This document shows positions 1 through 7,244 of a stretch of 10,365 nt of DNA, one piece after another. The notes under the pieces are model-generated. The model did not search any database. It was not told the DNA's origin and worked only from the letters and a program-made list of their open reading frames with translations. The first letter of the stretch is position 1; the number at the start of each line of letters is the position of its first letter. Origin of the DNA: Pseudomonadota bacterium (GTDB lineage Bacteria > Myxococcota > Polyangia > GCA-2747355 > JACKDQ01); the NCBI GenBank assembly GCA_030591195.1, contig JAUVBO010000038.1, positions 1-10,365 of the forward strand, in the 5' to 3' direction. A program made the translations under genes and the position numbers.

Positions 1-1
1 C

Positions 2-331
2 ATCTCGTCGGTGGTTGGCGAGCGTGGCAACGTCGGTCAGTCGGCCTACTCGGCCTCCAAGGCGGCCCTGCTCGGTCTGACCCGCTCGCTGGCGCTCGAG
101 CTCGCTGGGCGCGGCGTGACCGTCAATGCGGTGACCCCGGGCTTCATCCTGACCAAGATGACCGACGAGCACCTGAGCCAGAAGGAGCGGGAGAAGCTGC
201 TGGCAGCGATTCCCCTCGGCAGGGCGGGCTCGCCGGGAGACGTGGCGGCGATGGTCCGCTTCCTCTGCTCGCCGGCGGCAGGCTATATCACTGGACAGGT
301 GTTGCGGGTCAACGGCGGCATGTATATGTAG
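2..331 (+). CDS. fabG: 3-oxoacyl-[ACP] reductase FabG, 3' part (5' end outside window)
   Basis: This is the C-terminal part (109 residues) of a classical short-chain dehydrogenase. It reduces 3-oxoacyl-ACP with NADPH in the fatty-acid elongation cycle, in the cytoplasm. The catalytic residues are visible: Ser (codon 8-10) before VVGERGN, then Tyr (47-49) and Lys (59-61) in the YxxxK motif (YSASK). The cofactor-side motif [14 protein letters not shown] and the C-terminal [15 protein letters not shown] follow, and the last stretch nearly matches the end of E. coli FabG. The Rossmann glycine motif lies upstream, outside the window. acpP begins 29 nt downstream and fabF follows, so this is FabG of the fatty-acid operon rather than an unrelated dehydrogenase. 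The missing 5' part is due only to the window edge. Confidence 0.95.
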   Translation: MSSVVGERGNVGQSAYSASKAALLGLTRSLALELAGRGVTVNAVTPGFILTKMTDEHLSQKEREKLLAAIPLGRAGSPGDVAAMVRFLCSPAAGYITGQVLRVNGGMYM

Positions 332-360
332 GAGAGGCGACGCCTCATTCGGAGAGTGAA

Positions 361-597
361 ATGAGCGAAGAAACGACCAGTAAGGTGCTCGAGATCATCA
401 GCAAGCAGCTCGAGATCGAGGCGGACAAGATCAAGCCCGCTTCTTCTTTCACCGACGATCTCAAGGCTGACTCGCTAGCGGTGGTGGAGATCGTGCTCGC
501 GTTGGAGGAGGAGTTCGGCATCGAGATCCCGGACGAGGATGCCGAGCAGATCCGGACCGTGCAAGACGCGATCACCTACATCGAGAAGCACATCTAG
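361..597 (+). CDS. acpP: Acyl carrier protein AcpP
   Basis: Small acidic carrier protein of 78 residues, the usual ACP length. It carries growing acyl chains on a 4'-phosphopantetheine arm through fatty-acid synthesis. The attachment site is Ser38 (codon 472-474) in the motif KADSLAVVE, followed by the acidic helix II ([16 protein letters not shown]) that docks partner enzymes. A GGAG ribosome-binding site at 351-354 sits 6 nt before the ATG. Its place between fabG and fabF is the usual one for the primary fatty-acid ACP and argues against a secondary-metabolism carrier. Holo-ACP synthase is not in this window. A structured 151-nt gap separates it from fabF and might keep ACP expression above that of the downstream enzymes; that is inference. 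Confidence 0.97.
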   Translation: MSEETTSKVLEIISKQLEIEADKIKPASSFTDDLKADSLAVVEIVLALEEEFGIEIPDEDAEQIRTVQDAITYIEKHI

Positions 598-603
598 ACC
601 AAT

Positions 604-642
604 CGGCGCCTGGCGCAGGCAGGTCTAGGCGGCGCCTGGCGC
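604..642 (+). repeat. 13-bp direct repeat in the acpP-fabF gap
   Basis: The 13-mer CGGCGCCTGGCGC occurs at 604-616 and again exactly at 630-642, with its starts 26 bp apart, just after the acpP stop codon. Each copy contains the palindrome GGCGCC. No protein-coding role is apparent. The spacing is a little over two helical turns, which could suit a bound dimer, but GC-rich simple sequence can produce this by chance. Confidence 0.5.
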
Positions 643-690
643 TGGCGAACCTTGGGCTGGCGGGCTGATGCGGGCGCCACGGCGCGCGCG

Positions 691-718
691 GGGCGCGGTC
701 GAGCCGCCGCTCGCGCCC
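691..718 (+). promoter_or_regulatory. GC-rich hairpin upstream of fabF (possible attenuator)
   Basis: GGGCGC (691-696) pairs with GCGCCC (713-718), and inside it GAGC (701-704) pairs with GCTC (709-712) around a CGCC loop, leaving GGTC as a 5' bulge. A perfect 10-bp palindrome GGCCTAGGCC follows at 725-734. There is no U-tract, so this is not a standard intrinsic terminator. It could lower read-through, protect the acpP 3' end from decay, or be an accident of high GC. The fabF Shine-Dalgarno at 739-742 is outside the stem. Confidence 0.35.
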
Positions 719-748
719 AGTCCCGGCCTAGGCCCAGCGGAGTGACCC

Positions 749-1990
749 GTGGATCGACGCGTAGTAATCACCGGAATCGGTCTGGTGACGCCGGTTGGGA
801 TCGGCGTGGAACAGACCTGGTCTGCGCTGCTGGCTGGCAAGAGCGGAGCGGCGCCGATCACGCTCTTCGACACGAGCCAGTTCGTCACCAAGTTCGCCTG
901 CGAGGTGAAGGACTGGGACCCGACGAGGTGGCTCGACAAGCGGCTGGCCAAGACCCTCGACCGCTTCGTCCAGTTCGCGCTGGTCGCGGCCGACGAGGCG
1001 AAGGCTGACGCCGGGCTCGAGTACTCGGACGAGGAAGCCGAGCGGGTGGGCGTCTTCCTCGGCGCGGGGCTCGGCGGCGTGCGAACGATCGAGGACGCCT
1101 ACGACACGCTGGTCAAGCGTGGTCCACGACGGATCTCGCCCTACTTCGTCCCGAAGATCATCATCAACATCGCCCCGGGGCAGGTGTCGATCCGGCACAA
1201 CGCCAAGGGGCCCAACCTGAGCCAGGTCTCGGCCTGCTCGAGCGGATCGCACGCGATTGGTGACGCCTACTGGGTCATCCGGCGCGGCGACGCAGACGTG
1301 ATGTTCGCTGGCGGTACCGAGGCGACGATCAGCCCCTTGGGTGTGGGTGGCTTCAACGCCTGCAAGGCGCTCTCCAAGCGCAACGACGAGCCCGAGCGCG
1401 CCAGCCGTCCGTTTGACGCCGGCCGCGACGGCTTCGTCGTCGGCGAGGGATCGGGGATCGTGATCCTCGAGACCCTCGAGCGGGCCAAGGCGCGCGGGGC
1501 GCGGATCTACGCCGAGGTCGGGGGCTATTTTCTCAACGGCGATGCTGCTCATATCACGCAGCCCGCTCCCGAGGGCGCGGGGGCTCAGCGGTGCATGCGG
1601 GGGGCGCTGCGTTCGGCCAAGGCCGATCCCGCGGACGTGGGCTACATCAACGCCCACGGTACGTCGACCAAGCTCAACGACGCGGTCGAGACCTTCGCGA
1701 TCAAGCGCGTCTACGGTGACCACGCCGCCAAGCTCGCGATCAGCTCGACCAAGTCGATGACCGGGCACCTGCTCGGCGCGGCGGGTGGTATCGAGACCTC
1801 GTTCGTCGCGTTGACGGTGGCGCGGGGGGTGATCCCACCGACGATAAACTACGAGACTCCTGACCCCGAGTGTGACCTCGACTACGTGGCGAACGAGCCG
1901 CGGGAGCTGCAGGTCGACGTCGCGATGAGCAACAGCTTCGGGTTTGGTGGCACCAACGCGTGCCTGGTGTTGCGCCGGTTCGCCGGCTAA
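749..1990 (+). CDS. fabF: 3-oxoacyl-[ACP] synthase II FabF
   Basis: Condensing enzyme of 413 residues, the same length as E. coli FabF. It extends acyl-ACP by two carbons using malonyl-ACP, with release of CO2. The Cys-His-His triad is present: nucleophile Cys163 (VSACSSG, codon 1235-1237), His303 in NAHGTST, and His340 in [13 protein letters not shown], with the conserved Lys335. The C-terminal [14 protein letters not shown] and the internal [14 protein letters not shown] are typical of the KAS II group. The start is GTG at 749, preceded by GGAG (739-742) at 6-nt spacing, and the protein then begins like family members ([16 protein letters not shown]). It lies downstream of acpP and upstream of rpiB on the same strand. 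No unusual residue was seen. Confidence 0.97.
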   Translation: MDRRVVITGIGLVTPVGIGVEQTWSALLAGKSGAAPITLFDTSQFVTKFACEVKDWDPTRWLDKRLAKTLDRFVQFALVAADEAKADAGLEYSDEEAERVGVFLGAGLGGVRTIEDAYDTLVKRGPRRISPYFVPKIIINIAPGQVSIRHNAKGPNLSQVSACSSGSHAIGDAYWVIRRGDADVMFAGGTEATISPLGVGGFNACKALSKRNDEPERASRPFDAGRDGFVVGEGSGIVILETLERAKARGARIYAEVGGYFLNGDAAHITQPAPEGAGAQRCMRGALRSAKADPADVGYINAHGTSTKLNDAVETFAIKRVYGDHAAKLAISSTKSMTGHLLGAAGGIETSFVALTVARGVIPPTINYETPDPECDLDYVANEPRELQVDVAMSNSFGFGGTNACLVLRRFAG

Positions 1991-2024
1991 CGTCGGCGGC
2001 TGCATCGTTTTCAAAGGGGGGGCC

Positions 2025-2558
2025 GTGAGCGAAGAACGAGGCGCCGACCAGCAAGGACGGATCGTTGTCGGCAGCGACCACGCCGGCCTGGCGCTCAAGT
2101 ACGAGCTGCTCGACGCGATGCGCGAGTGGGGCTGGCAGACCGAGGATCTCGGCGCCTACCCGCTGGGCGGTGAACCCGGCATGGCCTACGACCAGAGCCG
2201 CGGGATGCTGGCGACCACCGGGTCGGCGGAGTACCCGGAGCTCGCGCTCGCGGTCGCCCGCCGGGTGGCCTCCGGCGAGGCGCCTCTCGGCCTGCTGGTC
2301 TGCGGCTCGGGCATCGGCATGTCGATCGCGGCGAACAAGGTCGCCGGCGTGCGTGCGGCCCTCTGCCAGGAACCCTACAGCGCGGCGATGTCCCGCGCCC
2401 ATAATGACGCCAACGTGCTCTGCCTCGGCGGGCGGGTAATCGGGCCCGAGATGGGCAAGGCGGTGCTGCGGGCTTTCCTCGATGGCCGCTTTGAGGGAGG
2501 TCGGCACCAGCGCCGGCTCGATCTGATCCGCGCGGCGGAGGCCGGGGCCGAATCATGA
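2025..2558 (+). CDS. rpiB: Ribose-5-phosphate isomerase B RpiB
   Basis: RpiB/LacA/LacB-family sugar-phosphate isomerase of 177 residues, interconverting ribose 5-phosphate and ribulose 5-phosphate. Family motifs in order: [13 protein letters not shown] near the N-terminus, [25 protein letters not shown] with the catalytic Cys, [18 protein letters not shown], and the C-terminal [13 protein letters not shown]. The GTG at 2025 is chosen because a strong purine tract (AAAGGGGGGG, 2013-2022) precedes it; an in-frame GTG at 1944 lies inside fabF and would add a non-family extension. Compared with E. coli RpiB there is an extra segment of roughly 18 residues between DLGAYPLGG and SAEYPELA, where the usual form runs directly into DYPxxA. 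The product ribulose 5-phosphate is the substrate of RibB encoded downstream. Its stop overlaps the nrdR start (ATGA). Confidence 0.93.
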   Translation: MSEERGADQQGRIVVGSDHAGLALKYELLDAMREWGWQTEDLGAYPLGGEPGMAYDQSRGMLATTGSAEYPELALAVARRVASGEAPLGLLVCGSGIGMSIAANKVAGVRAALCQEPYSAAMSRAHNDANVLCLGGRVIGPEMGKAVLRAFLDGRFEGGRHQRRLDLIRAAEAGAES

Positions 2559-3028
2559 AGTGTCCCTTCTGTCAGGACCTGCAGAACAAGGTGATCGACT
2601 CCCGGCTGTCGAAGGACGGCGACGTGATCCGCCGTCGCCGGGAGTGCGAGGCATGTGAGAGCCGGTTTACCACCTACGAGCGGGTCGAAGAGGTGCTGCC
2701 GATGGTGGTCAAGAAGGACGGCAGCCGGGTCGCCTTTGATCGGGCCAAGATCGTCATCGGCGTCCGCAAGGCATGCGAGAAACGTCCGGTGCCCGTGGAC
2801 GCGATGGACCATATCGCCGATGACATCGAGCGTGAGCTGCGCGAGGTCGGCGACAAGGAGATCTCCTCGAGCTACATCGGCGAGCGGGTGATGGACCACC
2901 TGAGGGCCACCGATCCGGTGGCCTACGTCCGGTTTGCCTCGGTCTACCGGTCGTTTCGTGACGTCAACGAGTTCCTCGACGAGCTGAAGGACCTGCTCGC
3001 CAACGGTCATGGGCAACGAACGCAGTAG
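2555..3028 (+). CDS. nrdR: Transcriptional repressor NrdR
   Basis: NrdR represses ribonucleotide reductase genes in response to ATP/dATP. It has 157 residues, the usual size. The N-terminal zinc ribbon is complete: Cys3 and Cys6 (CPFC), Cys31 and Cys34 (CEAC), with the typical [18 protein letters not shown] stretch. An ATP-cone domain follows from about residue 46 to 136 ([24 protein letters not shown], then [15 protein letters not shown]). The ATG at 2555 overlaps the rpiB stop by 4 nt, suggesting translational coupling. Its end overlaps ribD by 20 nt. nrdR beside riboflavin genes is a common bacterial arrangement. In many related clusters glyA lies between rpiB and nrdR, but here there is no room for it. 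No NrdR box was recognised in this window, so its targets lie elsewhere. Confidence 0.96.
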   Translation: MKCPFCQDLQNKVIDSRLSKDGDVIRRRRECEACESRFTTYERVEEVLPMVVKKDGSRVAFDRAKIVIGVRKACEKRPVPVDAMDHIADDIERELREVGDKEISSSYIGERVMDHLRATDPVAYVRFASVYRSFRDVNEFLDELKDLLANGHGQRTQ

Positions 3029-4187
3029 GCGGTTGGACGCCGACGAGCGTGATCGGCGCTACATGCGCCAGGCACTCGCGCTTGCCCGGCGGGGCCGGGG
3101 GCGCACCGAGCCCAACCCGCGAGTCGGGGCGGTGGTGGTCAAGGGAGATCGGGTGGTGGGCAAGGGGTATCACCGCCGGGCAGGCACCGATCACGCCGAG
3201 ATCGTCGCGCTGAGAGACGCCGGCAGGGCTGCCCGCCGGGCTGTGCTCTACGTCAACCTCGAGCCGTGCTGCCACCAGGGGCTAACCGGCCCCTGTGCCG
3301 ACGCGGTGATCGACGCGGGCGTGCGGCGGGTGGTGATCGGGATGATCGACCCCAATCCGCTGGTCTGCCGCAAGGGCGTCGAGCGGCTGCGTGGCGCTGG
3401 CGTCGAGGTCCGCTGCGGCGTGCTCGAGCAGGAGTGCCGCGACGAGAACCGCGCCTTTGCGACCCACATCCTCGAGCGGCGGCCCCACGTGACGCTCAAG
3501 GCCGCGATGACGCTCGATGGCCGCGTGGCTGCGGCCAGCGGGCATGCCCGCTGGGTGACCGGTGCCGCGGCCCGCGCGGAGGGGCACCGGCTGCGGGGGC
3601 TGAACCAGGCGATCGCGGTGGGGATCGGCACGGTCATCGCCGACGATCCGCAGCTCACCTGCCGGCCGGCGTCCGCGCGGAGTCAACTGGCGCGTGATCC
3701 GATCCGCGTGGTGATCGACAGCCGCCTGCGGACGCCGCCCGCGGCCAAGGTCGTCGCCGCGGCGGCGACGTCGCAGGCTCCGACCTGGATCCTCGCCACC
3801 CGGGCGGCGTCCGTCCGGCGGGCGAAGCGGCTGGAGCAGGCGGGCGCGCGGGTGGTCCGGGTCTCCGGGCGGGGTGGCCGGGTGTCGATCCGAAGCCTGC
3901 TGACCACCCTCGGCAGGCTGCAGGTGGTCAGTCTGCTGCTCGAGGGCGGGCCGACGCTGGCCGGCAGCTTCTGGCAGCAGCGGCTGGTGGACGAGGTGGT
4001 GGCCTTTGTCGCACCGAAGATCCTCGGTGACCCGGCTGGGCTGCCGATGCTAAGGGGGGCAGCGGCGCGTACGATGAATCAGGCGGTGGGGCTGTCTGGG
4101 GTCGAGGTCCGGCGGGTGGGAGAAGACCTGATGATCGCCGGCAAGGTCTTCGGTGGGGCCCGGCGGTCTCTGCCCGGCTGTGGTTGA
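3009..4187 (+). CDS. ribD: Bifunctional riboflavin deaminase/reductase RibD
   Basis: Carries out the second and third steps of riboflavin synthesis: deamination of the pyrimidine intermediate, then NADPH-dependent reduction of the ribosyl chain. It has 392 residues. The N-terminal deaminase domain has the zinc motif His62-Ala-Glu64 and Cys87...Cys96 ([13 protein letters not shown]) plus the family [10 protein letters not shown]. The C-terminal reductase domain, from about 158, shows [30 protein letters not shown] and [12 protein letters not shown]. Within the zinc loop, the usual CSHxGRTPPC reads [10 protein letters not shown]; the metal ligands are kept. The ATG at 3009 lies inside nrdR without a clear Shine-Dalgarno; TTG at 3033 or ATG at 3063 are alternatives that keep the domain intact. 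It is expected to be translated from the same mRNA as nrdR and ribE. Confidence 0.95.
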   Translation: MGNERSRRLDADERDRRYMRQALALARRGRGRTEPNPRVGAVVVKGDRVVGKGYHRRAGTDHAEIVALRDAGRAARRAVLYVNLEPCCHQGLTGPCADAVIDAGVRRVVIGMIDPNPLVCRKGVERLRGAGVEVRCGVLEQECRDENRAFATHILERRPHVTLKAAMTLDGRVAAASGHARWVTGAAARAEGHRLRGLNQAIAVGIGTVIADDPQLTCRPASARSQLARDPIRVVIDSRLRTPPAAKVVAAAATSQAPTWILATRAASVRRAKRLEQAGARVVRVSGRGGRVSIRSLLTTLGRLQVVSLLLEGGPTLAGSFWQQRLVDEVVAFVAPKILGDPAGLPMLRGAAARTMNQAVGLSGVEVRRVGEDLMIAGKVFGGARRSLPGCG

Positions 4188-4239
4188 TGTCCAGCTGTAA
4201 CTGACGAGCCGTGTGGGTGCGGCACCAAAGTTGACGAGC

Positions 4240-4914
4240 ATGTTCACCGGATTGGTACAAGACATTGGCCGGATCGAGGGCGTCAGCCGAGAGGGGCAGG
4301 CGGCCCATTTCCGGATCGCGACGCACCTCGGCCAGGACCTGCGAGCTGGCGACAGCCTCGCGGTCAACGGGGTCTGTCTGACGGTGACCGAGCCGGCAAG
4401 CGCGCGAGTGCGTGCTACCGCCGTCGCCGAGACCCTCGAGCGGTCGACCCTCGGCGCGCTCCGGAGCGGAGACAAGGTCCACCTCGAGCCTGCCCTGAGG
4501 CTCGGCGACGCGGTCGGCGGGCACATCGTGCAGGGCCACGTCGATGGAATCGGACAGATCGAGACGCTCGAGGCGCGCGGCGTTTCGCTCGAGTTGACGG
4601 TCGTGGCCCCGGAGGCGTTGATGCGCTACATGGTCGACAAGGGCTCGATCGCCATCGATGGCGCGAGCCTGACCATCGCGCGGCTCGGGGCCGGCACTCT
4701 GACGGTGGCGCTGATCCCCCATACCCTCGAGAGCACGACCTGTCAGCACCGACGCGCGGGGCAGGCGGTCAACCTGGAGGTGGACGTGCTCGGCAAGTAC
4801 GTCGAACGCATGCTCGGCGCGTGGCGGGGCGACGCCAGTGAAGGCGACGTCAGCGGCGGGACCAGCAGCAAGGGGGTCGACCTCGACTGGCTTCGCAAGC
4901 ATGGCTTCGCGTGA
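4240..4914 (+). CDS. ribE: Riboflavin synthase alpha chain RibE (called RibC in E. coli)
   Basis: Last enzyme of the pathway: it dismutates two molecules of 6,7-dimethyl-8-ribityllumazine into riboflavin and a pyrimidine that is recycled by RibH. It has 224 residues from the ATG at 4240, which gives the family N-terminus MFTGLVQDIG; a GTG at 4213 would add nine unrelated residues. The two lumazine-binding barrels are visible: the first with VNGVCLTVT (42-50) and the second opening with GGHIVQGHVDG (93-103) and continuing through IAIDGASLTIA (138-147). A C-terminal tail rich in Gly, Ser and Asp (196-214) ends in a short helix-like stretch. No strong Shine-Dalgarno precedes the ATG. The 52-nt gap after ribD contains an 8-bp direct repeat TGACGAGC (4202-4209, 4232-4239) of unknown meaning. 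Confidence 0.95.
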   Translation: MFTGLVQDIGRIEGVSREGQAAHFRIATHLGQDLRAGDSLAVNGVCLTVTEPASARVRATAVAETLERSTLGALRSGDKVHLEPALRLGDAVGGHIVQGHVDGIGQIETLEARGVSLELTVVAPEALMRYMVDKGSIAIDGASLTIARLGAGTLTVALIPHTLESTTCQHRRAGQAVNLEVDVLGKYVERMLGAWRGDASEGDVSGGTSSKGVDLDWLRKHGFA

Positions 4915-4980
4915 ATCGACGGGGAACGATAGATCCCGCCGAGATCACGTGCTATGTAGCGGCTCGCAGAGGGTCGTAAC

Positions 4981-6093
4981 ATGAGCAACGTCAAACTCAC
5001 CGTTCAAGAGGCCATCGAGCAGATTCGCCAGGGAAAACAGGTGATCCTGGTCGACGATGAGGACCGGGAGAACGAGGGCGATCTGTGCATGGCGTCGCAG
5101 TTCGTCACCCCCGACGGCATCAACTTCATGGCGCGCTACGGGCGCGGGCTGATCTGCCTGACGATGACGCAGGAGCGGCTGGAGCGCCTCGGGCTGACCA
5201 AGATGTCAGAGCGCAACCAGTCGCGCTTCGGCACCAACTTCTTCGTCAGCATCGAGGCCCGCGAGGGGGTCACCACCGGCATCTCGGCCGCGGACCGCGC
5301 GCGGACGATCAAGGTCGCGGTGGACGCCGACGCCTCGCCGCGTAGCATCGTCTCGCCCGGTCACGTTTTTCCCATCGGCGCCCGCGAGGGCGGTGTGCTG
5401 GTGCGCGCGGGCCAGACCGAGGGCTCGGTGGATCTCGCCCGGCTAGCAGGGCTCGAGCCATCGGGAGTCATCTGCGAGATCATGAAGGATGACGGGACGA
5501 TGGCGCGGAGACCCGATCTCGAGGTCTTCGCCGCTCAGCACGAGCTAGGCATCGTGACCATCGAGCAGTTGATCCAGTACCGGCTCGAGCGGGAAAACCA
5601 GATCCAGCCGGTGTCCCAGGTCGAGGTGGTTCCGAATGGGCTGAGCCAGAGCTTCCGGGTTATCGCGTATCGACCGATGGTTACGGGTGCCCAGTACCTG
5701 GCGTTGGTGCTGGGCGAATTCAAGGGCGTCGACGAGCCGGTGCTGGTGCGGATGCATCGCGCCAGCATTCCCACCGACGTGTTCGGCGTGACCAACGGGT
5801 GCGGCTGCGCCAAGAACCAGCGGGCGCTGCGCCAGATCGAGGCCGCCGGACGTGGAGTGCTGGTCTACGTGATGCCCGAGCACCTCGACCTGTCGGTCCA
5901 GGTCGCGCTGCTCGCGGGCAACGCCGAGCCCGAGCGACCCGAGCTGCGGGAGTTTGGCCTCGGCGCCCAGATCCTGGCCTCGCTGGGGTTGACCAAGATC
6001 CGGTTGATCACTGACAACCCGAAGCGGATCGTCGGCCTGCAGGGCTTCGGCCTCAGCGTGGTGGACCAGGTGGCGCTGACCGGCGACGAGTGA
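4981..6093 (+). CDS. ribBA: RibBA-type protein: DHBP synthase domain fused to a degenerate GTP cyclohydrolase II domain
   Basis: 370 residues, with AGAGGG (4968-4973) before the ATG. The N-terminal domain (about 1-200) is 3,4-dihydroxy-2-butanone 4-phosphate synthase, which makes the four-carbon precursor from ribulose 5-phosphate. Its acidic loop [10 protein letters not shown] (25-34), [23 protein letters not shown] and Glu166 ([18 protein letters not shown]) are present. However, residue 145 is Gln (GQTEG, codon 5413-5415), where E. coli RibB has catalytic His153 (GHTEA). The C-terminal domain (about 207-370) aligns with GTP cyclohydrolase II, including [34 protein letters not shown]. The zinc motif is altered: the first Cys is Ser262 (HRASIPTD instead of HSECLTGD), and Cys274/Cys276 sit one position out of register. 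QEGRxIGL is replaced by PEHLDLSV (299-306). It is probably a RibBX-like fusion in which the second half is not a cyclohydrolase. Confidence 0.88.
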   Translation: MSNVKLTVQEAIEQIRQGKQVILVDDEDRENEGDLCMASQFVTPDGINFMARYGRGLICLTMTQERLERLGLTKMSERNQSRFGTNFFVSIEAREGVTTGISAADRARTIKVAVDADASPRSIVSPGHVFPIGAREGGVLVRAGQTEGSVDLARLAGLEPSGVICEIMKDDGTMARRPDLEVFAAQHELGIVTIEQLIQYRLERENQIQPVSQVEVVPNGLSQSFRVIAYRPMVTGAQYLALVLGEFKGVDEPVLVRMHRASIPTDVFGVTNGCGCAKNQRALRQIEAAGRGVLVYVMPEHLDLSVQVALLAGNAEPERPELREFGLGAQILASLGLTKIRLITDNPKRIVGLQGFGLSVVDQVALTGDE

Positions 6094-6115
6094 GTCGCGA
6101 AGAGGAAAGAACAAG

Positions 6116-6580
6116 ATGCCTCGAGTCATTGAAGGAAACCTCACGGCGAAGGGCCTGAAGTTCGGCGTGATCGTCAGCCGGTTCAACAGCTTCATCACCG
6201 ACCGGTTGCTCGAGGGGGCGCTCGACGCGATCAAACGTAACGGCGGCGAGCCCGACGACGTGACGGTCTATCGCGCCCCGGGGGCGTTCGAGATCCCCGG
6301 ACTGCTGCGGCAGATCTGCGACAAGACCGACGACGACGCGGTGATCTGCCTGGCGGCCGTGATCCGCGGATCGACGCCGCACTTCGACTATGTCGCGGCC
6401 GAGGTCTCGAAGGGGATCGCCCACGTCCAGCTCTCGGCGAGCAAGCCGGTTGCCTACGGGGTGCTGACCACCGACACCATCGAGCAGGCGATCGAGCGGG
6501 CCGGCACCAAGGCGGGCAACAAGGGCTTCGACGCTGCGCAGGCCGCGATCGAGATGGCCAACCTCTACAAGCAACTGTAG
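6116..6580 (+). CDS. ribH: 6,7-dimethyl-8-ribityllumazine synthase RibH
   Basis: Condenses the RibD-derived pyrimidine with 3,4-dihydroxy-2-butanone 4-phosphate to give the lumazine substrate of RibE; in many bacteria it assembles as a 60-subunit shell. It has 154 residues, the usual length. The conserved active-site parts are all present: Phe23-Asn24 (SRFNSF), GAFEIP (56-61), [14 protein letters not shown] with catalytic His89, GVLTTDT (115-121) and [11 protein letters not shown] with Arg128 and Lys132. A strong Shine-Dalgarno AGAGGAAAG (6101-6109) precedes the ATG. It lies 22 nt after ribBA and 7 nt before nusB on the same strand. Nothing unusual was seen, so the pathway end (RibH plus RibE) looks intact. 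Confidence 0.97.
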   Translation: MPRVIEGNLTAKGLKFGVIVSRFNSFITDRLLEGALDAIKRNGGEPDDVTVYRAPGAFEIPGLLRQICDKTDDDAVICLAAVIRGSTPHFDYVAAEVSKGIAHVQLSASKPVAYGVLTTDTIEQAIERAGTKAGNKGFDAAQAAIEMANLYKQL

Positions 6581-6587
6581 CGGCGCG

Positions 6588-7061
6588 ATGACCAAGCGAC
6601 GAGCGGGGCGGGTGGCGGCACTGCAGGCGCTGTTTGGCCTCGACATCCGCGGAGTCCTCGAGGAGGGCCCGCCCGCTGAGGAAGTGGACGGTGCGCTGGC
6701 GCGGCAGCTCGCGGCGCTCGAAGAAGCCATCGCCGACGACGCCACCGCCGGCGACGGCGAGGCCGCCGCCGGCGAGGCGCGAGCCTTCGCTGCCGAGCTC
6801 TGCCACGGGGTGGTCCGGCATCGCGCGAAGATCGACGAGCTGCTCGGCCGGAGCTCGGACAACTGGCGCGTCGAGCGGATGAGCTACGTCGACCGCAACG
6901 TGCTCCGCCTGGCGACCTTCGAGCTCGCCGAGTGCCCCGATGTCCCGACCGGGGTCGCGATCAACGAGGCCATCGACCTGGGCAAGGCGTTCGGCACCAC
7001 CGAGTCGAGCGGCTTCATCAACGGCGTGCTCGATCGGGTCGCCCGCTCCCTCGATCGTTAG
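6588..7061 (+). CDS. nusB: Transcription antitermination factor NusB
   Basis: RNA-binding partner of NusE (ribosomal protein S10) in rRNA antitermination complexes. It has 157 residues, somewhat longer than E. coli NusB (139). Recognisable parts: the basic N-terminus KRRAGRVAALQALFGLD, SSDNWRVERMSYVDRNVLRLATFEL (89-113), and VAINEAIDLGKAFGTTESSGFINGVLD (123-149). Extra length falls between about residues 22 and 66, an Ala/Glu/Asp-rich stretch encoded by low-complexity GCC/GGC sequence. No clear Shine-Dalgarno is seen before the ATG, which is 7 nt after the ribH stop; coupling to ribH translation is plausible. It is the last gene of the + strand cluster, and its stop codon is the boundary of the long inverted repeat at 7061-7219. 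ribH-nusB adjacency is a common arrangement. Confidence 0.95.
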   Translation: MTKRRAGRVAALQALFGLDIRGVLEEGPPAEEVDGALARQLAALEEAIADDATAGDGEAAAGEARAFAAELCHGVVRHRAKIDELLGRSSDNWRVERMSYVDRNVLRLATFELAECPDVPTGVAINEAIDLGKAFGTTESSGFINGVLDRVARSLDR

Positions 7062-7219
7062 GGCTGGTGACAGAACAAATTGGCCAACTGAGGTCGTCGA
7101 GGCGCCCCGCTGGCAAGGCCTGCCGACGAGGGCTACCCGTCGGTAACTCGAGGAGGCGCAACGCAGCCAGCGGGGATGGATCGGCGGCGTCAGTGATCGA
7201 GTTGTTCTGTCACAAGCCC
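7061..7219 (+). repeat. 159-nt nested inverted repeat between convergent nusB and rluB; candidate structured RNA or MITE-like element
   Basis: Four nested helices can be drawn. P1: 7061-7078 with 7202-7219, 17 of 18 pairs, including the perfect 12-mer GTGACAGAACAA and its complement. P2: 7087-7100 with 7181-7194, 14 positions with one G-G mismatch and two G-U pairs. P3: CCCCGCTGGC (7105-7114) with GCCAGCGGGG (7166-7175), perfect. P4: 7121-7128 with 7138-7145 around a 9-nt loop, including one G-U. Internal loops are small (8/7 and 4/5 nt), except a 20-nt single-stranded stretch at 7146-7165. All three wobbles are G-U if the + strand is the RNA and A-C if the - strand is, favouring + strand transcription, perhaps as the nusB 3' region. 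There is no U-tract after P1, and no clear target-site duplication. The structure is certain as sequence; its role is unknown. Confidence 0.75.
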
Positions 7220-7244
7220 GTAGCCTACCTTCGGCTGGACCGGT

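Noticed and set aside
1944..2024. Upstream GTG start for rpiB
   Set aside because: It would begin inside fabF and add 27 residues unrelated to the family; the GTG at 2025 has a strong Shine-Dalgarno.
728..2098. Long - strand open frame (456 codons) opposite fabF
   Set aside because: It is the reverse of a complete fabF with intact catalytic triad; composition is typical of a GC-rich antisense shadow, with no recognisable motif.
3928..4902. 324-codon - strand open frame opposite ribD and ribE
   Set aside because: Both + strand genes are complete and conserved; the antisense frame is explained by codon bias.
4915..4980. FMN riboswitch upstream of ribBA
   Set aside because: The gap is only 66 nt, shorter than an RFN element, and none of its conserved sequence blocks are visible here or before ribD and ribE.
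7061..7219. 6S RNA as identity of the nested hairpin
   Set aside because: Length and end-to-end pairing are suggestive, but the large symmetric central bubble typical of 6S RNA is missing and the apical part is too short. A covariance-model search would settle it.
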